DNA from: Halieaceae bacterium
GTDB lineage: Bacteria > Pseudomonadota > Gammaproteobacteria > Pseudomonadales > Halieaceae
DNA: 34,800 nucleotides
Direction of reading: 5' to 3'
Assembly: GCA_024640505.1 (NCBI GenBank)
Contig: JAHEEV010000023.1
Coordinates: 8,090 to 42,889 of the forward strand
Notes under the pieces: generated by a model
Seen by the model: the letters and a program-made list of their open reading frames with translations, nothing else
The model's database searches: none
Told to the model about the DNA's origin: nothing
Program-made: the position numbers and the translations under genes
Part shown: positions 16,238-24,377 of the stretch, one piece after another
How positions within the stretch are numbered: the stretch's first letter is position 1
Layout: the number at the start of each line of letters is the position of its first letter

Positions 16238-17035
16238 TTCGCCCGCCAGGGGATTACGCTCGCAGAGCAGGGCTTCCCGGCAGAGATATTTGGTGGTTGA
16301 CCAGCCGCCATCCAGGGCGATGGTCTGGCCATTGATGTAACTGCCCTGATGCGAAGCCAGGAAGAAGATGGCATTGGCCACATCCTCCGTGGTGCCCTCG
16401 CGATCGAAGGGGGTCATTTCGTGGTTGATCCGCTGGAAGGCCGGCACGTCCCAGGCCGCGTCCGTCATGTCGGTCCTGATGACACCGGGCGCTACCAGGT
16501 TGGTACGGATACCCTCGGCGCCGTACTGTGCCGCCATCGTCTGGGTAAGCCCCACAAGGCCCGCCTTGACGGCGCAGTAGATGCCTCCGTCCAGCCCGCC
16601 GACCGAACCGAACACCGAGCCGACGTTGATGATACTGGAACCGGGCTGCATATGCGGCAGGACCTCGCGACAGAACCGGAACGGCGCCTTGAGACTGACA
16701 TCGATAACCTCGTCCATCATCTCGTCGGTGGTCTCGCCGACGGGCGCCCAGGTACCCGCCCCGGCATTGTTGACCAGGCAGTCCAGTCTGCCGAACGCCT
16801 CGATCGCGAGGCCGGTGGCGCGCCCGGGAGTCTGCGGATCCGCGACATCGGCCGCGAGAATTTCCACCCGGGCCGTATCCGCCAGTTCGCGCGCGAGTTG
16901 CTCGAGGCGCTCTTGTCTGCGCGCCACGGCCACGATATTAAACCCTCCCGCGGCAAATTTGCGGGCCGTCGTATCACCGATTCCCGAGCTGGCACCCGTG
17001 ATCAGGACGACGGGTTTGTCAGACATTGTTGCCAT
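16226..17035 (-). CDS. Short-chain dehydrogenase/reductase (SDR)
   Basis: A 269-residue classical SDR, an NAD(P)-dependent oxidoreductase that interconverts an alcohol and a ketone. TGASSGIG is the cofactor turn, followed by VARRQERLEQL and a DVAD segment; NNAG, the catalytic Ser region VGSVFGS, and YCAVK (YxxxK) are all present, then VAPGVIRTDM. The C-terminus is longer than usual after the DGGW turn. An Arg pair after the second strand (ARRQ) hints at NADP preference. The ATG at 17035 is chosen because GGAGAT lies about 8 bases upstream; a TTG one codon earlier is less likely. It follows the AraC-type regulator gene by 143 bp on the same strand and converges with the acyl-CoA dehydrogenase operon. 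Substrate not identifiable. Confidence 0.9.
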   Translation of the reverse strand: MATMSDKPVVLITGASSGIGDTTARKFAAGGFNIVAVARRQERLEQLARELADTARVEILAADVADPQTPGRATGLAIEAFGRLDCLVNNAGAGTWAPVGETTDEMMDEVIDVSLKAPFRFCREVLPHMQPGSSIINVGSVFGSVGGLDGGIYCAVKAGLVGLTQTMAAQYGAEGIRTNLVAPGVIRTDMTDAAWDVPAFQRINHEMTPFDREGTTEDVANAIFFLASHQGSYINGQTIALDGGWSTTKYLCREALLCERNPLAGETPG

Positions 17036-17178
17036 CAACTTATCTCCATGAAGCTCACCAGTCAGGCAGGATTTTATACGCTATCAGCAGTTACGGGGGC
17101 CAATATCGCTATCGGTGAAGGGACAACTGCGGCCACAGGCATCTCGCAGCTCCTGTGCGGGCTATTCGTGGGTTGGCG

Positions 17179-18300
17179 TTATATCCCGGCGGAACGATTG
17201 GCCGCGGCGAGACTGAAGGCGGCGGGCATGGCCTTACCACGGGTGGTATCGAGTTGCTGGCGGTAGAGTTTCGGCGTCAGTCCCGTCCAGCGCTTGAAGG
17301 CCCGACCAAAACTGGACTGCTCGGCATAGCCGAGCATTTCTGCCACGTCGTCCAGGGACAGGTGCGACTGTTCGAGGCAGCTTTTGGCTATTTCGAAGCG
17401 CTGCTTTTCCAGGATATCAGAGAATTTCAATTCACCGGATTCAGCCAGCTGGGTCTGGAGGGTGCGAACCGAGATGCCCAGTTTCATGGCGCAGCGCTCG
17501 ATCGAGCAGTTGCCGGAGGAGAGTGAGCCTCGGACGTAGTCCTCCACCCTGTCCGCGATGGTGGTGCGGGCGGAGGCCTTGACCTTTTCAAGGTAGCCCC
17601 CGAGCAGCCTGAAGAGCAAGCCGTTGGCGCTCCGGACGGGCTGGTCCAGGAAGTGCGCCGGAAAGGCGATGGCGTTGTCGGATCGTGTCCTGTTGAAGCG
17701 GCAGCCAAGGCGTCGCTCAAGTTCGCACAGGTCGCGCCGGCGGGCTTCGACCGCCAGGTTCACGTAGCTGGGACGGAAATTACGGCCGCCGACCAACCGC
17801 AGCAGCTTCAGGTTGAGCAGGGCCGCCTGGTAGTTGGCCTGTTCGTTGAGCCCCAGATCGGTACCGACACTCCAGCGGATTTCGGCGACGTCTTTGCCCT
17901 CGACCAACTCCAGGATGGTGTCGGGCGCATGGGTGACGGGAATATAGTCGATGAAACTGGCCACGGAATCCCTGACGGTGGGGGCTGCCCGGCATAGAGC
18001 CGTGACACAACCGAAGACGTCGGGATCCTGGGTTTCCGCCAGGTCCAGCCCGAACAGCGGGTCGTTGAGGGCATGGCTGCAGTCCTCGAACAGCTCGACC
18101 ACGGCTTTGCAGTCGATGTAGCGGTCCGGGTCCCGGATCAGCTGTGGATCGATCTCGTGCCGCTCGAGAATGGGCAGGGGATCGCCACCGTGATCCCTCA
18201 CCAGGGCGGGGAGGCCTGATAGATTGGCAATGCGCATCTGCCGCGTGGCAGGCATCGAATCCAGGGGACCTTCGAGGCTGTAAAAATCGTTATCACCCAT
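17179..18300 (-). CDS. AraC-family transcriptional regulator (OruR-like N-terminal domain)
   Basis: A 373-residue regulator. The N-terminal two thirds (about 20-230) resemble the 'arabinose-binding domain of AraC' type found in OruR/ArgR-like proteins, with PLFGLDLAE and a FRPSYVNLAVEARR-like region. The C-terminal 100 residues hold two helix-turn-helix units: CSIERCAMKLGISVRTLQTQL and LSLDDVAEMLGYAEQSSFGRAFKRW, ending in the family GLTPKLYRQ. The ATG at 18300 has a GAGGAG site about 9 bases upstream and is preferred over an in-frame start at 18345. It is transcribed away from the crotonase operon at 18524, with a 223-bp shared control region, so it probably regulates that operon and itself. 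The inducer is unknown; related regulators sense lipophilic or fatty-acid-like compounds. Confidence 0.9.
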   Translation of the reverse strand: MGDNDFYSLEGPLDSMPATRQMRIANLSGLPALVRDHGGDPLPILERHEIDPQLIRDPDRYIDCKAVVELFEDCSHALNDPLFGLDLAETQDPDVFGCVTALCRAAPTVRDSVASFIDYIPVTHAPDTILELVEGKDVAEIRWSVGTDLGLNEQANYQAALLNLKLLRLVGGRNFRPSYVNLAVEARRRDLCELERRLGCRFNRTRSDNAIAFPAHFLDQPVRSANGLLFRLLGGYLEKVKASARTTIADRVEDYVRGSLSSGNCSIERCAMKLGISVRTLQTQLAESGELKFSDILEKQRFEIAKSCLEQSHLSLDDVAEMLGYAEQSSFGRAFKRWTGLTPKLYRQQLDTTRGKAMPAAFSLAAANRSAGI

Positions 18301-18428
18301 CCCGGTGTGCTCCTCTTCATGCCGGTCGCAAGAGCCGGACGGCATGGGGCTTGCGTCAACTGTTTATACTAACACACCAGATGTCGAGTAAAAACGCAGC
18401 CCCTGTGGCCTAATTGTCGGGCTGAACA

Positions 18429-18448
18429 GTGAAAATCAGCCGTTTCAC
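18429..18448. promoter_or_regulatory. Inverted repeat, operator candidate
   Basis: GTGAAA and TTTCAC form perfect 6-base arms separated by 8 bases. Total length of 20 bases and position about 75 bases before the crotonase start fit a dimer-binding operator. The protein that would bind is not known. Confidence 0.4.
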
Positions 18449-18481
18449 CATGGCACAACAGAATACGAAAGCTGCCGCTGC

Positions 18482-18502
18482 GGGGTTGTGTAACCACACC
18501 CC
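18482..18502 (+). other. Hairpin in the untranslated leader
   Basis: GGGGT(T)GTG can pair with CACACCCC around a TAAC loop, giving eight base pairs with one bulged T. It sits about 20 bases before the start codon and just ahead of the AGAGGGAGAG ribosome site, so it could affect messenger stability or translation. Confidence 0.35.
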
Positions 18503-18523
18503 AGAATATGAGAGGGAGAGCCG

Positions 18524-19498
18524 ATGAAAGACTACGAAGTACTCAAAGAAGAAGCCAAACAGTTCATCCGTTACGAAAAGGACAAGGCGACCAAGATCGC
18601 CACCCTCACCTTCGACCGGCCCGAAGCACAAAATGCCACGACGGCTGGCATGCGCCAGCTTTATGCGGACCTTATCCACAAGGCCAATACCGACGACGAC
18701 GTCAAGGTGCTGGTGATACGCGGGGAGGGCGAGGACTTCGGCTCCGGGGGTGACCTGCCCGAGCAGGCAGACATGCTTTCCGAATCCGACGAGGACGTCG
18801 ACCTGAACTGGGAGATCGGGATCAATGACCCGGACGTGAAGTACCCGCCGAAAAAATCCTACCGGTTCCTGCACAACCTCACCGACCATTACTCCAAGGC
18901 GCGCGCTGGCTGCCGGCCATTACAGGAATTCAAGAAAATCAGCATTATCGAGGCCAAGGGTTACTGCTATGGCTGGCACTTTTACCAGGCGGGGGACGCC
19001 GACCTGGTGGTCTCCTCGGATGATGCGCTGTTCGGTCACCCCGCATTTCGCTATGTCGGCTGGGGGCCGCGGTTGTGGACCTGGATAGAAATGATGGGCC
19101 TGCGTAAATTTGAGGAGATGTTGTTTACCGGCCGGCCTTTCACCGCTGAGGAAATGAAGGAGTGCAACAATTTTGTGAACAGCGTGGTACCGCGGAAAGA
19201 TCTCGAGAAAGAGACTGCGAAATACGCTATGGCCTGTGCGCGAACCCGCCCCACAGATACCGTCCAGGCGCAGAAAACGTTTATCGAGATGTACAAGCAG
19301 TATCGCGGCGAGTACCTGGGCAGCGTGATGACAGGCTGGCTGGAGGGCATGCTGCCGCTGATGCAGAACGACACCTTCGATGACGTGCAGCTCGGGGACA
19401 ATGTGTTTGGCGAAGGCCTGAACAATATCGTCAAGAACAATGATATGAACTACCCGCCGGAGTGGCGCCTCAGCCGCTCCGGCAGGAAGAAGCCCTGA
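18524..19498 (+). CDS. Atypical crotonase-family protein lacking both catalytic Glu residues
   Basis: A 324-residue crotonase-fold protein, longer than normal hydratases by an acidic insert at about 85-125. LTFDRPEAQNA and DFGSGGDL match the family CoA and oxyanion regions. In the segment KGYCYGWHFYQAGDADL the position of the first hydratase Glu is Y154, and in FGHPAFRYVGWGP the position of the second Glu is A174. It therefore cannot act as a standard enoyl-CoA hydratase. Other crotonases with changed active sites include MenB, BadI (ring-opening hydrolase of 2-oxocyclohexanecarboxyl-CoA), EchA20 and 6-oxocamphor hydrolase. The ATG at 18524 has an excellent AGAGGGAGAG site. First gene of the plus-strand catabolic block and 14 bases ahead of an SDR gene. 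A ring-opening or C-C hydrolase role is inference from context. Confidence 0.85.
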   Translation: MKDYEVLKEEAKQFIRYEKDKATKIATLTFDRPEAQNATTAGMRQLYADLIHKANTDDDVKVLVIRGEGEDFGSGGDLPEQADMLSESDEDVDLNWEIGINDPDVKYPPKKSYRFLHNLTDHYSKARAGCRPLQEFKKISIIEAKGYCYGWHFYQAGDADLVVSSDDALFGHPAFRYVGWGPRLWTWIEMMGLRKFEEMLFTGRPFTAEEMKECNNFVNSVVPRKDLEKETAKYAMACARTRPTDTVQAQKTFIEMYKQYRGEYLGSVMTGWLEGMLPLMQNDTFDDVQLGDNVFGEGLNNIVKNNDMNYPPEWRLSRSGRKKP

Positions 19499-19512
19499 CA
19501 GCGCGGTCTGAC

Positions 19513-20274
19513 GTGTTGCGACTGGATGGTCGGACGGCGCTGATTTCCGGCGCTTCATCCGGGCTCGGGGCCGATTTCGCCCGTTTGCTTGCGTCCGCCG
19601 GCGCCAGGGTTGTGCTGGGAGCACGCCGCCTGGAACGGGTTGAGGCCCTGGCCGGGGAACTGGAACGCGGGGGTGCCGAGGCACTGGCTGTCAGACTCGA
19701 TGTAAGCGACGAAGAACTGGTCTCAGCTGCGTTTGACGCCGCAGAGTCCCGCTTCGGTACCGTTGACACGGTCATCGCAAACGCCGGAACTGCCGCCGGC
19801 GGCCGCTCCACGGAAATCGCGGAAAACGACATCCGGCGCGTTATCGACACCAACCTGCTGGGTACTTACCTGGTTGCCAGGCAGGCGGCAAAACGACTGA
19901 TTGCCAGTGGCAGCCGTGAACGTGAGAACGGTCGCATTCTGTTTGTCGGTTCGATCACCGCGCAGCAACATCACACCGGCGATGCCGCTTATGCAGCAAC
20001 CAAGATTGGCATTGCACACCTTGCGCGGCAATTTGCCAGGGAGTGGGCGCGACAGGGGATAAACGTCAACACCATCCAGCCCGGCTGGATTCATACCGAG
20101 CTCAATGACGACTGGTTCCACTCCGGGGAGAGCCATGAGGCGATTGCCTCATTGCCTCGCAGACGCATGCAGGAGAAGGAATCACTTCATGACATGGTGC
20201 TCTACCTCTGCTCGGATCGCTCGAGAGCCATCACCGGGGCGACATTCACGATAGACGACGGCCAATCACTCTGA
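19513..20274 (+). CDS. Short-chain dehydrogenase/reductase (SDR)
   Basis: A 253-residue SDR from the GTG at 19513. SGASSGLG forms the cofactor turn, GARRLERVEAL follows the second strand (Arg pair, suggesting NADP), then a DVSD segment, ANAGTAAGG, VGSITAQQHHTGDAAYAATK with the catalytic Ser and YAATK, and IQPGWIHTEL. The DDGQSL C-terminus replaces the usual DGG. The start is uncertain: neither the GTG at 19513 nor an in-frame GTG at 19462 (inside the crotonase gene) has a good ribosome site; 19513 places the cofactor turn at the usual distance and gives a normal family length. Immediately downstream of the crotonase, so it probably depends on translation of that gene. Likely alcohol/ketone conversion in the same pathway. 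Confidence 0.85.
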   Translation: MLRLDGRTALISGASSGLGADFARLLASAGARVVLGARRLERVEALAGELERGGAEALAVRLDVSDEELVSAAFDAAESRFGTVDTVIANAGTAAGGRSTEIAENDIRRVIDTNLLGTYLVARQAAKRLIASGSRERENGRILFVGSITAQQHHTGDAAYAATKIGIAHLARQFAREWARQGINVNTIQPGWIHTELNDDWFHSGESHEAIASLPRRRMQEKESLHDMVLYLCSDRSRAITGATFTIDDGQSL

Positions 20275-20419
20275 ACAGGCCTCCGAGGGCTTGCCCCGAC
20301 GCTGCGCATTAACTGTCGATAGGATCTCGCGTTCTGTCGTCTTATGGGCCCTGCAGATGGTGTATCGTTTCCGTGATTACTCATAAAACAGAAGTCCTCT
20401 TTGCAGGAGAAGTACCCGC

Positions 20420-22237
20420 ATGTCTTTTGAGTTGAACCGGAAGCTCGCTGCCAGGTGTGAACCGCTGCCGACGTCGGCAACGGTCGATCCCGTGACGGCG
20501 ACTATCATTCGCGGCGGCATGGAAACCATCTGTTTCGAGGCGGCAACCCATCTGGGGCGGGCCGCATCGTCGGCCATTATCAACCAGAGCAACGAGCGCA
20601 ACGGCAGCATTGTCGATGCGCACGGACGCCTGGCGGGAGCGTCTATCGGAACGCCCCATCTCACGTTCGTCACCGGATTGACCGTGCGCTATGGGCTCAT
20701 GCACCAGCAGGACTATGACTGGGGCCGCGGTGACGTATTTCTCGGCAACGACCCCGACTGTGGCGGTGGTCATCTGCCCGACTACAACGTCTATGCCCCG
20801 GTGTATGACGAAGCCGGTGAGCTGATCCTGGTCCAGTGCCTGCAGGCGCACCAGGGTGATACCGGCGGCAAGGACCCCGGGGGCTTTACCCTCGAGGCGA
20901 CGGATATTTTCACGGAGGGCCTGGCCTTTCCCTGCCTGAAACTGGTGCATCGCGGGCAGCGGCGTCGCGACGTGTTCGACTTTGTCGTCCGCAACAACCG
21001 GTTCCCCTCATTTGCCGGTGACCTGGCCGCCATGATCGGCGGTGTACAACACTCGGTTCGCCTGCTCGAGGGCCTGATAAAAAAGTGGGGTGCGGACCAG
21101 GTCAAGGCCGCAATAAACTACAACATCGAACACACCGAGCAGCGCGTGCGTGAAGAGGTCAATAAGTGGCCCGACGGCACGTATGAAGCCGATGTTTTCG
21201 TCGATCATGACACGGTAGGGAGTGCCAGTGATATCCGGGTGCACGTGGCCTGCACCGTGAAGGGCCCGCAGTTGACGGTGGACCTTGCCGGCACGGACGA
21301 CCGACCGGACCTGGTGGGTGTCTGGAATACCTTTGCCAACAGCCGCGGCTACGTCATGACACAGATCGTGGCGGCCATGGACCCGAGCATCAACAAGAAC
21401 GAGGGTTTCTTCAACGCTGTGGACATCCTTATCCCGGAAGGGTGTATAGCCCATCCTCCGCCCAACAAGCCCGCAGCGCTGGGGTCTTTCCATCCGGCCT
21501 GCGAGATTACCGAGGCTGTCTGCCTGGCCCTGTCGGAGATCGTCCCGGAACGTTCGGCACCCCAGGTTTACAAGATGGGTATGCCCAACGCCGTCATCGG
21601 CTTCGATGAGCTCGGGCGCATGTGGATGGATCAGGGGGTTGACTCGCGCACCTGCGATGCTTCCGCCGTTCAGGGTATCGATGGCTGGGGAACCTGCCCC
21701 GTGAGCCTCGGCAACCTGCTGCTGGCCCAGGTCGAGGATGCCGAAAGCCGATTTCCGGTCATCAATATCAGCCGCGAGATGACTCTCGATTCGGAGGGAC
21801 CCGGCCGCTGGCGGGGGCAGCCCGGCAGCCTCAATGTCAAACAGGTGCTGGAGCCGGCCACGGCCATGACCTGGATGGTTACCTCGGAACACCCCCTGCG
21901 CGGCATGTGCGGTGGCGATGACGCCAGTCCCTATGCAAATTATTTCAAAGTTGGTACTCCGGAAGAGCACAAGGTCGAGCTATCGGCTAACGAGATGCTG
22001 CCCACCGGCTCGGTTATCGCTTATCAGTATGGCGGCGGTGGCGGTTTCGAGTCCGCGCTGTTGCGTGACCCGGAGGCGGTCAGGGAGGACGTGCTGGACG
22101 AGATAGTGAGCATCCAGCGGGCCAGCGAAAAATACGGCGTCGTTTTCACGGGCTCGGTTGAGGAATTCGACCTGGCGGTGGATGTTGCCGCTACCGAGGC
22201 GCGGCGCAAGGCAATGAGCGCAGGCCGGACAGCCTGA
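20420..22237 (+). CDS. HyuB-type subunit (hydantoinase B / oxoprolinase / ketone carboxylase alpha family)
   Basis: A 605-residue protein of the hydantoinase B family (Pfam Hydantoinase_B), which includes N-methylhydantoinase, 5-oxoprolinase, acetone carboxylase alpha and acetophenone carboxylase subunits. The family metal-site motif is readable as N110-D-P followed by G-G-G-H118-L-P-D121, preceded by GDVFLG. Further blocks include AHQGDTGG, NNRFPSFAGDLAAMIGG, GSFHPACEITEAVCLALSEI, and SEGPGRWRGQPGS; the C-terminus has the Gly-rich QYGGGGGFESALLRDPEAV. These enzymes work with a HyuA ATPase, encoded 16 bases downstream. CAGGAGAAG precedes the ATG at a good distance. The length fits ketone carboxylase-like members better than short hydantoinases, but sequence alone does not separate the reactions. 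No small gamma subunit of acetone carboxylase is encoded nearby. Confidence 0.9.
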   Translation: MSFELNRKLAARCEPLPTSATVDPVTATIIRGGMETICFEAATHLGRAASSAIINQSNERNGSIVDAHGRLAGASIGTPHLTFVTGLTVRYGLMHQQDYDWGRGDVFLGNDPDCGGGHLPDYNVYAPVYDEAGELILVQCLQAHQGDTGGKDPGGFTLEATDIFTEGLAFPCLKLVHRGQRRRDVFDFVVRNNRFPSFAGDLAAMIGGVQHSVRLLEGLIKKWGADQVKAAINYNIEHTEQRVREEVNKWPDGTYEADVFVDHDTVGSASDIRVHVACTVKGPQLTVDLAGTDDRPDLVGVWNTFANSRGYVMTQIVAAMDPSINKNEGFFNAVDILIPEGCIAHPPPNKPAALGSFHPACEITEAVCLALSEIVPERSAPQVYKMGMPNAVIGFDELGRMWMDQGVDSRTCDASAVQGIDGWGTCPVSLGNLLLAQVEDAESRFPVINISREMTLDSEGPGRWRGQPGSLNVKQVLEPATAMTWMVTSEHPLRGMCGGDDASPYANYFKVGTPEEHKVELSANEMLPTGSVIAYQYGGGGGFESALLRDPEAVREDVLDEIVSIQRASEKYGVVFTGSVEEFDLAVDVAATEARRKAMSAGRTA

Positions 22238-22253
22238 GCGCGGGAGTGTATTG

Positions 22254-24329
22254 ATGGGTTTTCGTGTTGGTATTGATATCGGTGGTACGTTCACCGACTT
22301 TGCGCTGCTCAAGGGTGCCGATGTGGTCCTTTACAAGAACCTGAGCACCCCGGAGGACCGGTCCGTGGGCGTGATGAACGGACTTGAAAGGCTCGCCGGG
22401 ATGGAAGGCCTGCCAATGCAGGAGTTCATGGCGCGGTGCGACGCCATCGTCCACGGTACCACGGTGGCGGACAACACCCTCATAGAGATGAACGGGGCGG
22501 TGACCGGTCTCATTACCACCGAGGGTTTTCGCGATGAAATGGAGTACCGGCGCGGTTTCAAGGAGAATGTCTGGGACGTGCGTCTGGAACCGCCCCCGCA
22601 GATTACCCCCCGGCGGCGCCGATTGACGGTCCCCGAGCGTATTTTGCACGATGGCTCCATTCACAAGCCGCTGGATGAGGACGCGGTGCGCGAGTGCTGC
22701 CGTAGACTGCAGAAACAGAACGTGGAGTCGGTGGCGATTTCCCTGTTGTTCTCCTTTGTGAATCCGGTCCATGAACGGCGAGTTGCAGAAATCGTATCGG
22801 AGGAGATGCCCGGCGTGCATATTTCGGCCTCCCACCAGGTGCTGCCGCGAGCGCCGGAGTACGACCGTACCAGCACGACCGTGGTCAATGCCTATGTCGG
22901 ACCACGGGTCACATCCTACCTGGAGCGCCTGGTCGCGCGCGTCAAGGAAGCCGGCTACCAGAAGCAACTCATGGTGATGCAGGCCAGCGGCGGCGTGATG
23001 ACCAAAGAATATATCGAGGGATCACCGATCCGCGTGCTTGCATCGGGACCCGCCGGCGGCGTGATCGGTTCGGCCTATGCGGGGGTAGCCAAGGGACACA
23101 ACAACCTGCTGTGCGTAGATATGGGCGGGACATCCTACGATATCTCCATGGTTCTCGGCGGCGCGGCGCCCGCTGTGGCGGGCTGGAATATGCACCACCG
23201 GTACCTGGTGGGCGTGCCCATGGTCCAGGTCGAGACCCTGGGCGCGGGAGGCGGCTCAATCTGTCATGTCAATGAAGGGGAGGTCGAAGTGGGGCCTGCC
23301 TCGGCAGGGTCTGAGCCGGGCCCGATCTGCTACGGGCGCGGCGGCGACCGGCCGACCATCACGGATGCGCTGTTGATGCTGGGTATTCTTTCGGCAGAGT
23401 CGGAATTTGCGGGGGGCAGTTTCTCCCTGACCAGGAGCGGTGTAGAAGAAGCGTTCCAGGCGATTGGCGACCAGATGGGCTACACGGCAGAGGATGCCGC
23501 CTTTGACTGCTGGCGGATGGTGAATGCCAACATGTCCCAGGGCGTCAGGCGTATTACTGCGGGTAAGGGGGTCGACCCGGGTGACATGTGCATGCTGGCC
23601 TATGGTGGCAACGGACCGGCCTTCGCGGCCATACAGGCTGAGGACCTCGGCATTGACAGAGTACTGGTACCGAAGGCGTCACCGACTTTTTCGGCGCTGG
23701 GTACACTGGTAGCTGACCCGAGTATCGACGAGGAGCGCTCCTACCTCGTATCTGCCGATCGTGTCGAGGCCGGCAAATTGAAGGACCTGTGGGGTGAACT
23801 GGCAGAGCGCGCCCGACGGTACTTCACGGATGCCGGCTTTGCTGCCAGCGAGGTCACCGCCCATTATCAGCTGAATATGCGCTATCCGGGACAGAACTGG
23901 GCGCTGACCTTCAACGTCAAGGTGAATGAGGGCCTCGATGATCTCTCGTTCGTTGACGCTGCCATTGGCCAGCGCGGGATCGAGGTTTTTAACAAACGCC
24001 ACATGGAAGAGTACGGCCATATCCGGGAAGACGAGGTGCCGGAGATTTCCGGTGTTCGCCTTGCCACCTCGGTCGCCACGGCCTCGCCCATCGTCGCCCA
24101 CGGTTTCAATGCGCCCACCCGACTTGCCCGGGTGGCGAGGACGCGACGGGCCAACCTGGGGCAGGGCTACCAGGAAACCGATATTATCAATGGATCGGAA
24201 CTCGAACCGGGGCACGAAGTGATCGGCCCCGCCATCATCGAGGAAACATTCACTACCATAGTGGTATATCCCGGCTGGCGAGCCCTGGTGGATGACGCCG
24301 GGGACTATGAGTTGACGCGGGTCCGTTAG
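22254..24329 (+). CDS. HyuA-type ATPase subunit (hydantoinase A / oxoprolinase / ketone carboxylase beta family)
   Basis: A 691-residue protein of the hydantoinase A family, the ATP-using partner of HyuB. The N-terminal phosphate-binding segment VGIDIGGTFTDFALL is at residues 5-19; HGTTVADNTLIEM follows; the second ASKHA-type segment CVDMGGTSYDISMV is near residue 285, and GAGGGSI near 335. ELEPGHEVIGPAIIEETFTTIVV at the end matches the family C-terminal domain. Length is normal. The ATG at 22254 has a CGGGAG site about 8 bases before it; the TTG one codon upstream is less likely. It begins 16 bases after the HyuB stop and ends 48 bases before the CoA-transferase gene. In characterised relatives ATP activates the substrate (an amide or an enol) for hydrolysis or carboxylation. 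Confidence 0.91.
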   Translation: MGFRVGIDIGGTFTDFALLKGADVVLYKNLSTPEDRSVGVMNGLERLAGMEGLPMQEFMARCDAIVHGTTVADNTLIEMNGAVTGLITTEGFRDEMEYRRGFKENVWDVRLEPPPQITPRRRRLTVPERILHDGSIHKPLDEDAVRECCRRLQKQNVESVAISLLFSFVNPVHERRVAEIVSEEMPGVHISASHQVLPRAPEYDRTSTTVVNAYVGPRVTSYLERLVARVKEAGYQKQLMVMQASGGVMTKEYIEGSPIRVLASGPAGGVIGSAYAGVAKGHNNLLCVDMGGTSYDISMVLGGAAPAVAGWNMHHRYLVGVPMVQVETLGAGGGSICHVNEGEVEVGPASAGSEPGPICYGRGGDRPTITDALLMLGILSAESEFAGGSFSLTRSGVEEAFQAIGDQMGYTAEDAAFDCWRMVNANMSQGVRRITAGKGVDPGDMCMLAYGGNGPAFAAIQAEDLGIDRVLVPKASPTFSALGTLVADPSIDEERSYLVSADRVEAGKLKDLWGELAERARRYFTDAGFAASEVTAHYQLNMRYPGQNWALTFNVKVNEGLDDLSFVDAAIGQRGIEVFNKRHMEEYGHIREDEVPEISGVRLATSVATASPIVAHGFNAPTRLARVARTRRANLGQGYQETDIINGSELEPGHEVIGPAIIEETFTTIVVYPGWRALVDDAGDYELTRVR

Positions 24330-24377
24330 GCCGGCCGTGCACACAGCCGTCCGCCTGGATGGACAAGGGAGATTAAG

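Larger units (their letters stand above)
18301..18523. promoter_or_regulatory. Divergent control region between AraC regulator and crotonase operon
   Basis: This 223-bp region separates the regulator (minus) from the crotonase (plus). It contains an inverted repeat GTGAAA-N8-TTTCAC (18429-18448), a hairpin-forming element (18482-18502) just before the ribosome site, and an AT-rich segment around 18360-18374 (TTTATACTAACA). No pair of -35/-10 hexamers with correct spacing was found. Confidence 0.5.

Noticed and set aside
18351-18370. Promoter made of TTGCGT and TATACT
   Set aside because: The two hexamers are only 8 bases apart, far too close for a sigma70 promoter.
20275-20419. Promoter or terminator in the gap before HyuB
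   Set aside because: I found neither a convincing hexamer pair nor a stem with a T-run; only the ribosome site CAGGAGAAG is clear.
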